DNA of 14,378 bases from Rhodospirillales bacterium (GCA_028866335.1 JAGWIL010000023.1:1-14378); one strand, 5' to 3'; positions 1-8,159 are shown, numbered from the stretch's first letter. Notes: a model not told the origin generated them from the letters alone. Numbers and translations: made by a program.

Positions 1-54
1 GTCCGGAATTTTGATGCCGTGGATACCGGCGGTATGCAGAAGGGTGTCGGTCAT
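1..54 (-). CDS. N-terminal 18 codons of an unknown gene, possibly HD-domain protein
   Basis: Only the first 18 codons lie in the window, reading [18 protein letters not shown] and then running off the left edge. The ATG at 54-52 has a strong ribosome binding site, AGGAG about eight bases upstream on the minus strand. It begins 23 nt after the stop that the catalase would use in its native frame, so the two genes are probably co-transcribed. The GIKIPD stretch recalls the N-terminus of small HD-domain hydrolases of the cyanamide-hydratase-like group, but 18 residues cannot prove that. The start is well supported and the product is a guess. The catalase frameshift could disturb translation here, because the shifted catalase frame reads through this start without a stop. 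Confidence 0.5.
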   Translation of the reverse strand, partial: MTDTLLHTAGIHGIKIPD

Positions 55-77
55 GGTCTTCACTCCTGTTGAAAAGT

Positions 78-1537
78 TTACTCGTCAGCCTGCGCCACCG
101 GCCCGAGGCCGAGCGCGGCGGCGACGCCGGCACCGTAGGCTGGGTCGGCACGGGTGCAATTCTCGATGTGGCGCCGCTTGATGTGATCCGCGGCATCGCC
201 CATCGCGCGGGCGGTGTTGCCAACAGTGCCTCTTGCTGCTCGGGGGTCATGGCGCGGAACAAATTGCCCGGTTGCTCCCAGTAATCGTCATCGACGCGAT
301 GATCCCAGCGCGCGCCGTCGCCGTCGACTGGCATTGGTGGTTCCGCGAAGGTGGCTTGGTTGGCCCAAAGATTATCGCTGTTGGGATAATAGGTTTTGGT
401 GCCACCCAGATTGCCGTCTGTGCGCATCGCGCCGTCGCGGTGGTAGGAGTGGAACGGGCATTTTGGCGCGTTAACCGGGATGTGGTTGAAATTGACGCCC
501 AGGCGGTAGCGTTGCGCGTCAGCATAGGAGAACAGCCGCGCCTGCAGCATCTTGTCTGACGAGAAGCCGATCCCCGGAATGACGTTGGCCGGCGAGAAGG
601 CCGACTGCTCAACCTCGGCGAAGTAGTTTTCTTGGTTGCGGTTTAGCTCAAGTTCACCGACCTCGATCAACGGATACTCGCTTTTCGGCCACACCTTGGT
701 GAGATCAAACGGATTATGCCGGTGATGTCTCGCCTGCTCCTCGGTCATCACCTGAATGAACATCGTCCATGTCGGAAAGTCGCCGCACTCGATCGCGGTG
801 AATAGGTCACGGCCATGGCTTTCGCGGTCATTCTTGACGACCTCGCCGGCTTCCGAGTCAGTCAGGTTCTTGATGCCCAGCTGGGTACGAAAGTGAAACT
901 TGACCCAGACGCGCTCATTGGCAGCGTTGATCATCGAGAAGGTGTAGCTTCCGAAGCCGTGCATATTCCGGAAGCTCTTGGGCAGACCGCGTTCGGACAT
1001 GACGATCGTCACCTGGTGCAGCGCCTCGGGCAGCAGCGTCCAGAAATCCCAGTTATTGTCGGCCGAACGCAGGCCCGTGCGCGGATCGCGCTTAATCGCG
1101 TGGTTGAGGTCCGGGAACCGCAATGGGTCGCGGAAGAAGAAAACCGGCGTGTTATTGCCGACAATATCCCAGTTTCCCTCTTCGGTATAGAATTTCACCG
1201 CGAAACCGCGGATATCGCGTTCGGCATCGGCGGCGCCACGTTCGCCTGCCACGCTCGAAAAGCGCATGAACAGGTCGGTCTTCTTGCCGATTTCTGAGAA
1301 GATCTTGGCACGGGTGAACCGGGTGATGTCGTGGGTGACGGTAAAGGTGCCATAGGCGCCCCAGCCCTTGGCGTGCATCCGGCGCTCTGGGATGACCTTG
1401 CGGTCGAAATGCGCAAGCTTCTCAATCAACCAGACATCCTGAAGCAGTGCCGGGCCGCGGGGACCCGCGGTCATGATATCGGTGTTGTTAGCCACCGGCA
1501 CGCCGGCGGCGGTAGTAAAGTGCCTGTTTTCAGCCAT
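78..1537 (-). pseudogene. Monofunctional haem catalase, frameshifted near C-terminus
   Basis: This is a cytoplasmic small-subunit catalase that disproportionates hydrogen peroxide. The ATG at 1537-1535 follows a GGAGAGG-like ribosome binding site. The protein starts [20 protein letters not shown]. Family landmarks are the distal signature [10 protein letters not shown] with catalytic His55, the [12 protein letters not shown] stretch with distal Asn128, and the proximal [14 protein letters not shown] segment carrying the haem-ligand Tyr. The native frame holds to codon 438, ending MTPEQQEAL. There one base is missing between positions 221 and 222, where a Phe-Gly-Asn reading is expected. Restoring one base gives a normal C-terminus ([17 protein letters not shown]... 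to TAA at 80-78) and a length of about 486 residues, usual for the family. As written, the last 48 residues are replaced by an unrelated frame that runs past position 1 without a stop. All active-site residues precede the lesion, so a mutant protein might fold partly. A sequencing error is equally possible. Confidence 0.93.
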
Positions 1538-1842
1538 GGTACCTCTCCAGCCTTGCGGCCGCACGCCAGGTTGCCGCAAACGGGCCCCGCACGAACGGTG
1601 GACGCGCTAATCGTCCGTTGTTGAAATCGGCGTCGGCGCAGGGGACGAGAGCAGCGTCTCGGCAGGGGGACGATCCCTGCGCCAGGCCCGATTGTTGTCG
1701 CATCACCTTAAGCTGGCAGCAAACATCACAATCATTGATATCCTGCCAATCTTGGCGGATAAGCTGCCGATGGGTTCACGTGGCCGGTCGTATTGATCTC
1801 GAGGATCGTGAAGTGAGTTGAGCATGCGGGGAAGTTGAAGGG
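1538..1842. other. Divergent catalase / glxA intergenic region with nested dyads
   Basis: This 305-nt gap separates the leftward catalase from the rightward regulator. I see no convincing gene in it; the short open frame at 1618-1821 has no family-like composition. It holds two structures. One is a dyad at 1594-1619 (AACGG-TG-GACG, loop, CGTC-CGTT). The other is a larger nested one at 1635-1683: the outer arms GGCGCAGGGGA and TCCCTGCGCC differ by one bulged base, and the inner arms CGAGA and TCTCG lie at 1646-1650 and 1657-1661. Promoters for both flanking genes must lie here, but I cannot place -35/-10 boxes with confidence. Confidence 0.55.
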
Positions 1843-2829
1843 GTGGGCAGGAAAGACGTCGCCTTGATTGTCCATGACGGTGTGCAGGCGCTCGATGTGG
1901 CGGGACCGCTCGATGTCTTCGCCGAGGCGAATGCGCGAATCTCCGCCGCGGACAGCTATGATTGCTATTTGATCGCCGCCGAGGCTCGGCCGCTGAGGGC
2001 CTCGAACGGTATGGTGATGATGGCGCATCTCACATTCGCACAGGCGCGCAGGCCCTTCCACACGGTCCTGGTTGCAGGCGGTCCAGCGCTGCCGGACGCC
2101 CCCGAGGATGAGGCGATGTCGTCATGGCTGCGGCAATGGGGCGTTCGCGGGACGCGCTACGGATCGATCTGCACCGGCGCCTTCGCCCTCGGCCGTGCCG
2201 GCCTGCTCGATGGCAGGATCGCGACAACACATTGGCAGAACGCTGGTCAACTCGCCGCCATGTTCCCAGCGGCCCGCATTGAACTGGATCGGATCTATGC
2301 CCGCGACGGCGCGTTGGTGACGTCTGCGGGCGTCACGGCCGGAATCGATCTCGCGCTCGCGCTGGTGAGCGAGGATTTCGGTACCGAACTGGCGCTAGCC
2401 TGTGCTAAGCGGCTGGTGGTGGTGGCGCAGCGTCAAGGCGGCCAATCGCAGTTCAGCCCACTGCTCCAGCCGCGCACTGACCCGGAGACGCCGATTGGCC
2501 GCGTGCAAGCTTACGTCCTGGAGCACCTTGCCGAGCCGTTCCCTGTCGAGCGGCTTGCCGAGATCGCGGGGACCAGTCCGCGCAGCATCGCGCGCATATT
2601 CGTGAAAGAATTGGGCACGACCCCCCACGAGTACGTCGAGAGCGTTCGCCTCGATCAAGCTCGCAACTTGCTTGAAGGGACCGACCGTGTGATGAAGGCG
2701 GTAGCTTTCGATTGTGGCTTCACCACGCCTGAACAGATGCGGGCCGCCTTCCAGAGACGGCTCGGCATTACGCCGGTGCGATATCGGGAAAGCTTCCAGG
2801 GAAGCAAGCCGCAGCGCAGTGCGAGATGA
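1843..2829 (+). CDS. GlxA-family transcriptional regulator (DJ-1/PfpI domain + AraC HTH)
   Basis: This is a 328-residue cytoplasmic transcription factor. Residues 4 to about 190 form a DJ-1/PfpI-like amidotransferase-fold domain, opening DVALIVHDGVQALDVAGPLD, with the elbow segment GSICTGAFALGRAGLL (Cys110) and a TTHW motif (His130). Residues about 215-320 are the two-helix-turn-helix AraC DNA-binding domain, containing LAEIAGTSPRSIARIF and VAFDCGFTTPEQMRAAFQRR followed by the typical end LGITPVRYRE. The GTG start at 1843 is supported by GGGGAAG about eight bases upstream; no in-frame ATG precedes it. The gene is divergent from the catalase, so it may regulate it, although GlxA-type proteins control varied targets and the ligand cannot be predicted. 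An intrinsic terminator follows 42 nt after the stop. Confidence 0.93.
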   Translation: MGRKDVALIVHDGVQALDVAGPLDVFAEANARISAADSYDCYLIAAEARPLRASNGMVMMAHLTFAQARRPFHTVLVAGGPALPDAPEDEAMSSWLRQWGVRGTRYGSICTGAFALGRAGLLDGRIATTHWQNAGQLAAMFPAARIELDRIYARDGALVTSAGVTAGIDLALALVSEDFGTELALACAKRLVVVAQRQGGQSQFSPLLQPRTDPETPIGRVQAYVLEHLAEPFPVERLAEIAGTSPRSIARIFVKELGTTPHEYVESVRLDQARNLLEGTDRVMKAVAFDCGFTTPEQMRAAFQRRLGITPVRYRESFQGSKPQRSAR

Positions 2830-2871
2830 GTCGGAATACGCGGAAGGCCCAATGCAAAGAGGTGAATACAT

Positions 2872-2897
2872 ATAACGGCCGACATGGCCGTTATTTT
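2872..2897 (+). terminator. Intrinsic terminator of the GlxA-type regulator
   Basis: A perfect nine-base-pair inverted repeat, ATAACGGCC (2872-2880) and GGCCGTTAT (2886-2894), encloses a five-base loop and runs straight into TTTT. It lies 42 nt after the regulator's stop codon. On the opposite strand the stem is not followed by a T run, so it fits rightward termination best. The open frame 2826-3062 that crosses it shows no protein-like features and was not called. Confidence 0.75.
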
Positions 2898-3030
2898 CCG
2901 TGCAGCCTTTGGACGGCAAAGACAGCTTTGCCGATCTTCCGCTCTGTGGCGGACGGGCGGCTGTCGGCCCGGCTTGCTCTTGAACTCGCCGCTAGCTGGA
3001 CTGCACATTTCTGTTCAGGGCTGAGCCGTC

Positions 3031-3945
3031 TCACTGCCTCCACACGCCCAGGCGGCGGTTAGCCAACCCCCTATTTAGGTGCGGATAGAACACGCTCACC
3101 GCGAGGCCCAGAATCACCAACGCCGCGGCCTCAAGCTTCCAGGTCGGCATTGGCTCGCCGAGCCAAAGCACGGCAGTCCTCATACCGAAGACCGGCACGA
3201 GAAGCGCCATGGGGGTGACGGTCGCTGATGGATAGCGCGCCAGCAGAAATCCCCAGCTGGCATAGCCGAACCAGCTATTGCCGAGGGACTGCCATGCCAG
3301 GGCAACCCAGCCTCCAAGCGTGGCATGGCCGAGTGCGTGGCTAATCGCCACCGGGCCATCCACTAGCAGCGACAGGACCAGCAAGGGCGGCACCGAAAAC
3401 AGGCTGCCCCACACCACGTACGCCAGAAAATTATCCGGCCGACCTTCGCGCGCGACGATGTTACCGGTTGCCCAACAGGCGGCGGCGAGCACCACCAGAG
3501 CCAAGCCGAGCGCCGTGGTGTGGCCGTTGACATGCGCTGCGATCACCGCGATGCCCGCAACCGCCAGCAGACAGGCGGCGATCTGGAACCCACGAAGTCG
3601 CTCACCGCTGCAGGCCATTGAAATAATGATGGTGAAGAACACCTGAACCTGGATCACCAGCGAGGCTAGGCCAGGGGAAATATGGCCATCCATCGCCAGA
3701 AACAACAGGCCGAATTGCCCGGCGCCGATCAGGAGTCCGTACGCGGCAAGGTTTCTCCAGGTTACGTTTGGCCGGGGAAGGAGAAAAATACCGGGCAGAG
3801 CGGCGAGGGTGAAGCGCAGTCCCGCGAACAGGAAGGGCGGGAACTGGTCCAACCCGAGCCGGATAACCACGAAATTACTGCCCCAAATAGACATAACCGC
3901 CAATGCGAGGAGGCCGTGCCGCAGGCTGAGCGTGGTGTATTGCAT
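3031..3945 (-). CDS. eamA: EamA-family DMT superfamily exporter
   Basis: This 304-residue inner-membrane protein has about ten hydrophobic segments in two EamA repeats. It follows the E. coli EamA (YdeD) O-acetylserine/cysteine exporter closely in layout. Shared-looking stretches are WGSNFVVIRLGLDQFPPFLF-AGLRF near the start, the ISPGLASLVIQVQVFFTI segment with a GERL motif after it, CWATGNIVAREG in the middle, and YASWGFLLARYPSATVTP and LLVPVFGM in the second half. EamA-type carriers export cysteine-pathway metabolites or other small solutes; the substrate here is inferred only from resemblance. The ATG at 3945-3943 has GGTGAG about six bases upstream. The gene follows the LysR regulator (4403-5299) on the same strand but is 457 nt away, so it probably has its own promoter. 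Confidence 0.9.
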   Translation of the reverse strand: MQYTTLSLRHGLLALAVMSIWGSNFVVIRLGLDQFPPFLFAGLRFTLAALPGIFLLPRPNVTWRNLAAYGLLIGAGQFGLLFLAMDGHISPGLASLVIQVQVFFTIIISMACSGERLRGFQIAACLLAVAGIAVIAAHVNGHTTALGLALVVLAAACWATGNIVAREGRPDNFLAYVVWGSLFSVPPLLVLSLLVDGPVAISHALGHATLGGWVALAWQSLGNSWFGYASWGFLLARYPSATVTPMALLVPVFGMRTAVLWLGEPMPTWKLEAAALVILGLAVSVFYPHLNRGLANRRLGVWRQ

Positions 3946-4093
3946 CTGGATCTCACCGTCGAAGCGATTTGCGCTTCACCGGCGAGGAATTAGGCCGGTT
4001 CAGCGCGGTGTGAGACTGCCCGCACATGCAAAGCTCTCCTGCGCGGAGCACGCGGTTGAACCAGGGAATTTACCTGACACGGGATAAAGCGCC

Positions 4094-4255
4094 GCTCTCA
4101 AACCGCCCCTGCCGGGCCATAGGGGGCAGTACGAGGAAGCCCAAGGCCAGCTGTCCGCCGGGGTGGACTACAACAATCTGCGGCCCGATATGTCCTTGCA
4201 AGGTGCCAACTGTTCGGCCTGGCGGCGACGGTTGCCGTTGCCGTTGCGAGAATTC
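4094..4255 (+). pseudogene. Possible C-terminal scrap of a DDE transposase
   Basis: Read in the plus frame starting at 4094, the sequence gives ...YEEAQGQLSAGVDYNNLRPDMSLQGANCSAW... and then a TAG at 4253-4255. The segment VDYNNLRPDMSLQGA resembles the Y-N-x-x-R-P-H-x-S-L-x-G end of integrase-core transposases (IS3/IS481 type), although the His is replaced by Asp. No start codon, catalytic DDE residues or terminal repeats accompany it. This is a motif-level resemblance over about 15 residues only, so it may be chance. Confidence 0.28.
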
Positions 4256-4381
4256 GGTTAGCCCGCCTGCGGGCCGGGCGCTATGCCTAGACATTCTGAG
4301 TTTGGTCGTCAGCAGTGCGAAGAATTGATGGTGCTTTCGTCTGGACCAATCGTGGTCCGCTTCAGGTCGGATTATTGCAAT

Positions 4382-4400
4382 CGCGCCGGTGGCCGGCGCG
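4382..4400 (-). terminator. GC-rich hairpin after the LysR stop codon
   Basis: The arms CGCGCCGG (4382-4389) and CCGGCGCG (4393-4400) are perfectly complementary with a three-base loop. They begin two bases downstream of the LysR gene's stop on the minus strand. The sequence after the stem on that strand is only moderately T/A-rich (ATTGCAATAATC), so this is a weak intrinsic terminator or an mRNA 3' end stabiliser. Confidence 0.4.
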
Positions 4401-4402
4401 CG

Positions 4403-5299
4403 TCAGTCGCGCGATATGGATAACCCAGCGAGACGCGGCGCGTAGGCGGCAAGCCTTCGGGATATGAACTCGGTGAAAAGCCGCACGCGCTTTGTCTTGC
4501 GCGTTTCTCCCTGGGTGAGAAGCCAGAGCGTGCCGTTCATTTGCGGGTCGGCGTTCGGCACTCTAGCTAGCATCGGGTCGGAGTCTCCGACAAAGCAAGG
4601 CAGTTTCGTCATCCCGATCCCTTGCCGTACCGCTGCGATCTGCGCTTCGGCGTCCGGGGTCCTGAACGGAATTTCCGAGATGTGAATTTCACTCTCGCGA
4701 GCCCAGTCCGGGATTCCGTGATTGCCGATGGCAATCCACCGGAGGGGATCGCGCGGGCCCACACGCCATGCTTCCAGCCTGGCGTGGGACATGTAGATGC
4801 CGCTCGAAAACGCCGGCCCCCTCAGGCCGTGAAGATTAAGCGGCAGGGCCTTGCGGTCGACGACGACGCGAATCGCGACATCGGCCTCCCGGTTGGTCAG
4901 GTTCGCGACTTCGCCGGACGACAGGATTTCCATTTCGATGTCCGGATGCAAACGAGCGAAATCGGCGAAATCCGGCATGAGCAGATGGGTCGCGAGGAAG
5001 GGTGGCAGCGTCACCCGTAAAAGCCCGCTTGCGTTCTGGTCGCGCCCGAAGATTCGTGTCTCCAACCGATGCGACGACGCTTCCATCTGCTCTGCGAATT
5101 CGAGGATTTCTTCGCCCGCTTCCGTCATGTGGTAGCCGGAAGGCAGTCTTTCGAAGACCTGTCCCCCTAAGCGCTCTTCAAGCTGGGCGATGCGCCGCAG
5201 CACGGTGGTATGATTCACCCCGAGGCGCTCGGCAGCGGCCCGCACAGAACCACCGCGTGCCACGGCAAGAAAATAGCGAACATCATCCCAGTCGATCAT
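4403..5299 (-). CDS. LysR-family transcriptional regulator
   Basis: This is a 298-residue LysR-type regulator starting MIDWDDVRYFLAVARGGS at the ATG 5299-5297. A GTG at 5380 in the same frame would add 27 residues that do not look like the family, so the inner ATG is preferred. The N-terminal winged helix-turn-helix is clear (GGSVRAAAERLGVNHTTVLRRI, then LEERLGGQVFERLPSGYHMTEAGEEI). Residues from about 88 on form the periplasmic-binding-protein-like effector domain, ending FISRRLAAYAPRLAGL. The subtype looks like the one often found next to short-chain dehydrogenases. It is divergent from the SDR gene at 5579, its most likely target. A stem CGCACC-GCAA-GGTGCG at 5310-5325 lies in its leader, just upstream of the start. 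Confidence 0.9.
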   Translation of the reverse strand: MIDWDDVRYFLAVARGGSVRAAAERLGVNHTTVLRRIAQLEERLGGQVFERLPSGYHMTEAGEEILEFAEQMEASSHRLETRIFGRDQNASGLLRVTLPPFLATHLLMPDFADFARLHPDIEMEILSSGEVANLTNREADVAIRVVVDRKALPLNLHGLRGPAFSSGIYMSHARLEAWRVGPRDPLRWIAIGNHGIPDWARESEIHISEIPFRTPDAEAQIAAVRQGIGMTKLPCFVGDSDPMLARVPNADPQMNGTLWLLTQGETRKTKRVRLFTEFISRRLAAYAPRLAGLSISRD

Positions 5300-5512
5300 G
5301 GTGCAATCCCGCACCGCAAGGTGCGCCTTCCAGAGCCGGTGTCCAATAGCATCGGAAATTTCTTCGTACGAGGATAGCACAGGCTGGGATCATCACCCAT
5401 GCCGGCCAGTTCAGTGCGGCGATGACCGGTCCCCATCTCCGGCGCCAGCCAGCAAAGCGGATCGTTTTCGCACCACCGATGTGCGCGCTTACGTACTCAA
5501 CGCCTGCCTCCA

Positions 5513-5535
5513 CCGGACCTATCTCGGGGGTCCGG
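5513..5535 (+). promoter_or_regulatory. Dyad upstream of the SDR gene
   Basis: A perfect seven-base inverted repeat, CCGGACC (5513-5519) and GGTCCGG (5529-5535), has a nine-base spacer and ends 43 nt before the SDR start. It could be a regulator operator or a leader hairpin. LysR operators are usually shorter, more AT-rich T-N11-A dyads, so assignment to the neighbouring LysR protein is only tentative. Confidence 0.35.
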
Positions 5536-5578
5536 GGCATCCCCAATCAACTGAAGGCGGCATCTGAAAGGAAAAATC

Positions 5579-6313
5579 ATGGGTAAGCTTGAGGGTAAAA
5601 TTGCGGTCATCACTGGTGGATCGAGCGGCATGGCGCTGGCGAGCGCCAAGCGGTTTGTTGAAGAAGGCGCCTATGTGTTCATCACGGGCCGGAGGCAGGA
5701 GGCGCTCGACGAAGCCGTCAGCCTGATTGGCCGGAATGTGACCGGCGTGCGCGGCGACGCGGCCAATCTCGACGACCTCGACCGACTGTTCGACATTGTG
5801 AAGCGGGAAAAGGGCAATATCGACATCCTGTACGCGAGTGCCGGCTGGGGTGAAGCCGTCCCACTAGGGGAGATTACCGAGCAGCATTTCGATGTGATCT
5901 TCGACCTGAATGCGCGTGGCACGCTGTTCACAGTGCAGAAGGCGTTGCCGCTGTTCAACGATGGTGGATCGATCTTCATGACCGGGTCGGTTGCTTCGAT
6001 CAAAGGTTTTCTAGGTTTCAGTGTGTATGCGGCGAGCAAGGCGGCGTTGCACGCCTTCGCACGCGGATGGCTCAACGAATTGAAGGCTAGGAACATCCGA
6101 GTGAACGTGCTGCATCCTGGGCCGATTGCCACACCGATGCAGGACCAAGTTCTCACCGACGAGGCAAGGCAGATGTTCGAATCCGCGATCCCGCGGGGAA
6201 AGATGGGGCGCCCGGAGGAAATTGCGGCGGCCGCGCTATTCCTTGCTTCAGATGACTCAAGCTTCGTGAACGGGGTGGAGCTGTCCGTCGATGGCGGCCT
6301 CTCCGCGATCTGA
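5579..6313 (+). CDS. SDR-family NAD(P)-dependent oxidoreductase
   Basis: This 244-residue classical short-chain dehydrogenase/reductase is cytosolic. The glycine-rich cofactor loop is TGGSSGMA (residues 12-19), where the usual final Gly of TGxxxGxG is Ala. The TGRR at 36-39 after beta-2 suggests NADP(H) preference. Further landmarks are the ASAG segment around residue 87 (in place of NNAG), Asn111, the catalytic Ser in TGSVAS (137-140), and YAASK with Tyr150 and Lys154. The HPGPIATPM turn and the C-terminal SVDGG complete the family pattern. The ATG at 5579 follows a purine-rich ribosome binding site, GAAAGGA. The substrate cannot be inferred. It heads an apparent two-gene operon with the F420-like protein, 36 nt downstream, and is divergent from the LysR regulator. 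Confidence 0.93.
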   Translation: MGKLEGKIAVITGGSSGMALASAKRFVEEGAYVFITGRRQEALDEAVSLIGRNVTGVRGDAANLDDLDRLFDIVKREKGNIDILYASAGWGEAVPLGEITEQHFDVIFDLNARGTLFTVQKALPLFNDGGSIFMTGSVASIKGFLGFSVYAASKAALHAFARGWLNELKARNIRVNVLHPGPIATPMQDQVLTDEARQMFESAIPRGKMGRPEEIAAAALFLASDDSSFVNGVELSVDGGLSAI

Positions 6314-6349
6314 AAAGCGCGAGATCAAACGCAACGAGGTTGGAGAAAT

Positions 6350-6955
6350 ATGATGAGCTAGGCGATCATAGGATTTGGTAAGATAGGCCAGGCTTTGGCC
6401 CGGGCCTTTGTCCGACGAAACATCGACGTGACAGTCGCCCGCCGGCGGCCGCCTGAGGCGTTGGTGCCGCAGGCTGAGGCGATTGGCTCCAATGTCACGC
6501 CCAAGTCGCTGCACGACGCGCTGGCGGCTGGCACGATCATTTTGGCCGTCCCTTTCGGGGAGCATCGCGAAGTGGCGTCGGTGCTGTCGAACTGGGAAGG
6601 GAAGATCGTCATCGACGCGATGAACGCACTGGTTCCGCTTGTGGATCTGGACGGCCTGCTATCCTCCGCCTTCGCCGCGAAGGCGTTCCCCGGCGCCAGG
6701 TTCGTGAAAGGATTCAATCACCTGATTGCGGCCAAACTGGCCGCCGATCCGATTGTCCAGGGCGGCCATCGGGTTGTTTTTCTGTCGAGCGATGATGAGG
6801 ACTCTATTGCGCCCGTGGCGGATTTGGCCAAACAACTTGGGTTCGCGCCCGTCAAATTAGGAAAACTCAGCGAGGGTGGCGCGCTGGTGCACGCGCGTGG
6901 TCGCATTTGGGGGCGGCTCATTTTCCAGGATTTGTTTAAGGCGGAGCAAGAATAA
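6350..6955 (+). pseudogene. NADPH-dependent F420 reductase-like protein, TAG at codon 4
   Basis: The protein belongs to the NADP/F420-oxidoreductase-like Rossmann family. The ribosome binding site GGAG (6342-6345) points to the ATG at 6350 or 6353, and the frame reads Met-Met-Ser-stop-AIIGFGKIGQALARAF. The TAG at 6359-6361 replaces what in related proteins is typically Tyr (MSYAIIGFGKIG), one base from TAC or TAT. The nucleotide-binding GxGxxG (GFGKIG) lies after the stop but before the first in-frame alternative start, TTG at 6395, so a product from that start would lack cofactor binding. After the stop the frame is clean for 198 codons and well conserved (TIILAVPFGEHREVA, FVKGFNHLIAAKLA, GHRVVFLSSDDED, GRIWGRLIFQDLF). 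It follows the SDR gene by 36 nt in the same probable operon. It is either a recent nonsense pseudogene or a base-call error. Confidence 0.85.
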
Positions 6956-7218
6956 TTCCCGCAAAGCCTGACGCCTAGAAAGTCGGTGTCCGCATTCGGC
7001 CCTTGCTGCGCCTTTACCTTCTTGGGTATGGGCGCGACGTTGCTGGTAGGCACCAGCGTGTGAGCTAACCGGCCTCGCCGAAGGCCACCGCTGCGGCGAG
7101 CTCTCCCAGCAGCGCGCTCATAGATTGGCCACGTTCCGCCCCCCTCGCCGCGCGTTTTCGACGTTGTCTTTGGTTGCAATCTACGGGCTGGAGGAGAGGT
7201 CTTGGTCTATAGTGAAGA

Positions 7219-8151
7219 CTATTGACTGGTAACATCAAGTGCCTCTTTCGAAATTACAGGCCAGAACGGAGAGTCTTCACCGGCAGTAAAACACAAAGGA
7301 AGAATCTCGCGTAGCCACTGCCCTTGGGTCATGCGGAACTGCCAGATCCGTTCCGCGCCTGGTGGAAGTGGAGCAGTTTCATTTTCCACTACCCATGCTG
7401 ATCCACTTAGTTGCAGCATGTCACCTGATATGAAGTCCGGAAAGAGTATCCCGGCGCGGGGATATAGTAGGATATTCCCAAGTGTGTTGAAGAAGAGATT
7501 GCCAGCATAGTCGGGAATAGTAAGCGTACCATCGGGAGAAAGACCGATGAATCCGGGTGGACCGCCGCGATGCGAGACGTCGGGCAACGTACAAGGACCG
7601 GCGGACGAGGCGACAAAGAACGTTGTTGCCGATGAGATAAAGCGCCGTGCGGCTTCATCTAGCCCGGTCAGAGGTTCGCATGTTATGGCTGCCGAGCGCG
7701 GCGCCATGTAATCACGCCGTGCGATGTATTTAGGGCAATTGCCAAAGCTTTCCTCCACTGAGACGGTGAAATTTTCTGGACCGGTGGTCAGCACATATCC
7801 GTTCGCCCGATTGCGCCGTCGCGTGGGCAGTTCGACGCCGAGGATGCCCATGGGAAGCCCGGCGACCAGCGATGCTGCCAGCGGATCGCGAGGTAGGGGG
7901 CACGCGGAGATCGCCAGGGTTTTAGGGTCAGGGCTGGCGACGAAGCCTGGCGTGCCGGAGAGGAGCGAGGCCCAGACATTTCCGTCTGAATCCTGGTGTC
8001 CCGCCAGGATAAAGGGCAGTTGCATGAAAAAGGAGCGGTGCTGGTCCGGCATGGCGGTACGGATGACGCGCGTTCCCACCTCCGCCATCCGCCCGGCCAT
8101 GCCGGCACGCGCCTGCATAGCTTGCTCACCTTCGTGCCATGGCGTCGCCAT
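7219..8151 (-). CDS. PPOX-family flavin-binding split-barrel protein
   Basis: This 310-residue protein is of the pyridoxamine 5'-phosphate oxidase-like FMN-binding split-barrel superfamily, in the longer variant that starts with a TPWHEGE motif. Landmarks are the N-terminal PWHEGEQAMQARAG, MPDQHRSFFMQLPFILAG, the barrel strand GNVWASLLSGTPGF, GILGVELPTRRRNRANG, the conserved VEESFGNCPKYIARRD, and the second barrel GGPPGFIGLSPDGTLTIPD. Family members bind FMN or haem and are often annotated only by fold; the exact reaction here is unknown. The ATG at 8151 is eight nucleotides after the GST stop, and the GAGG binding site overlaps that stop (TGAGGCGCGTCATG), so the two genes are transcribed and probably translated together. 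The stop is TAG at 7221-7219. Confidence 0.88.
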   Translation of the reverse strand: MATPWHEGEQAMQARAGMAGRMAEVGTRVIRTAMPDQHRSFFMQLPFILAGHQDSDGNVWASLLSGTPGFVASPDPKTLAISACPLPRDPLAASLVAGLPMGILGVELPTRRRNRANGYVLTTGPENFTVSVEESFGNCPKYIARRDYMAPRSAAITCEPLTGLDEAARRFISSATTFFVASSAGPCTLPDVSHRGGPPGFIGLSPDGTLTIPDYAGNLFFNTLGNILLYPRAGILFPDFISGDMLQLSGSAWVVENETAPLPPGAERIWQFRMTQGQWLREILPLCFTAGEDSPFWPVISKEALDVTSQ

Positions 8152-8159
8152 GACGCGCC

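Larger units (their letters stand above)
3946..4402. other. Gene-poor gap between eamA and LysR gene
   Basis: This 457-nt stretch has no convincing intact gene. It contains the promoter side of eamA, a possible transposase remnant at about 4094-4255 (listed separately), a perfect six-base stem GGACCA/TGGTCC at 4343-4358, and a strong GC hairpin at 4382-4400 next to the LysR stop. Open frames at 4026-4328 (plus) and 4070-4294 (minus) have low-complexity, shadow-like compositions and were left out. Confidence 0.6.

Noticed and set aside
815..1297. 160-residue open frame on the plus strand
   Set aside because: It is antisense to the catalase core, whose reading frame is unmistakable.
2395..2919. 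174-residue open frame on the minus strand
   Set aside because: It is the antisense shadow of the AraC domain of the GlxA-type regulator and spans its terminator.
5283..5546. 87-residue open frame on the minus strand in the LysR/SDR gap
   Set aside because: It has no ribosome binding site or family motif and covers the region where both divergent promoters must lie.
6718..7179. 153-residue open frame on the minus strand
   Set aside because: It overlaps the conserved end of the F420-like gene in antisense; the rest is unassigned sequence without a family pattern or ribosome binding site.
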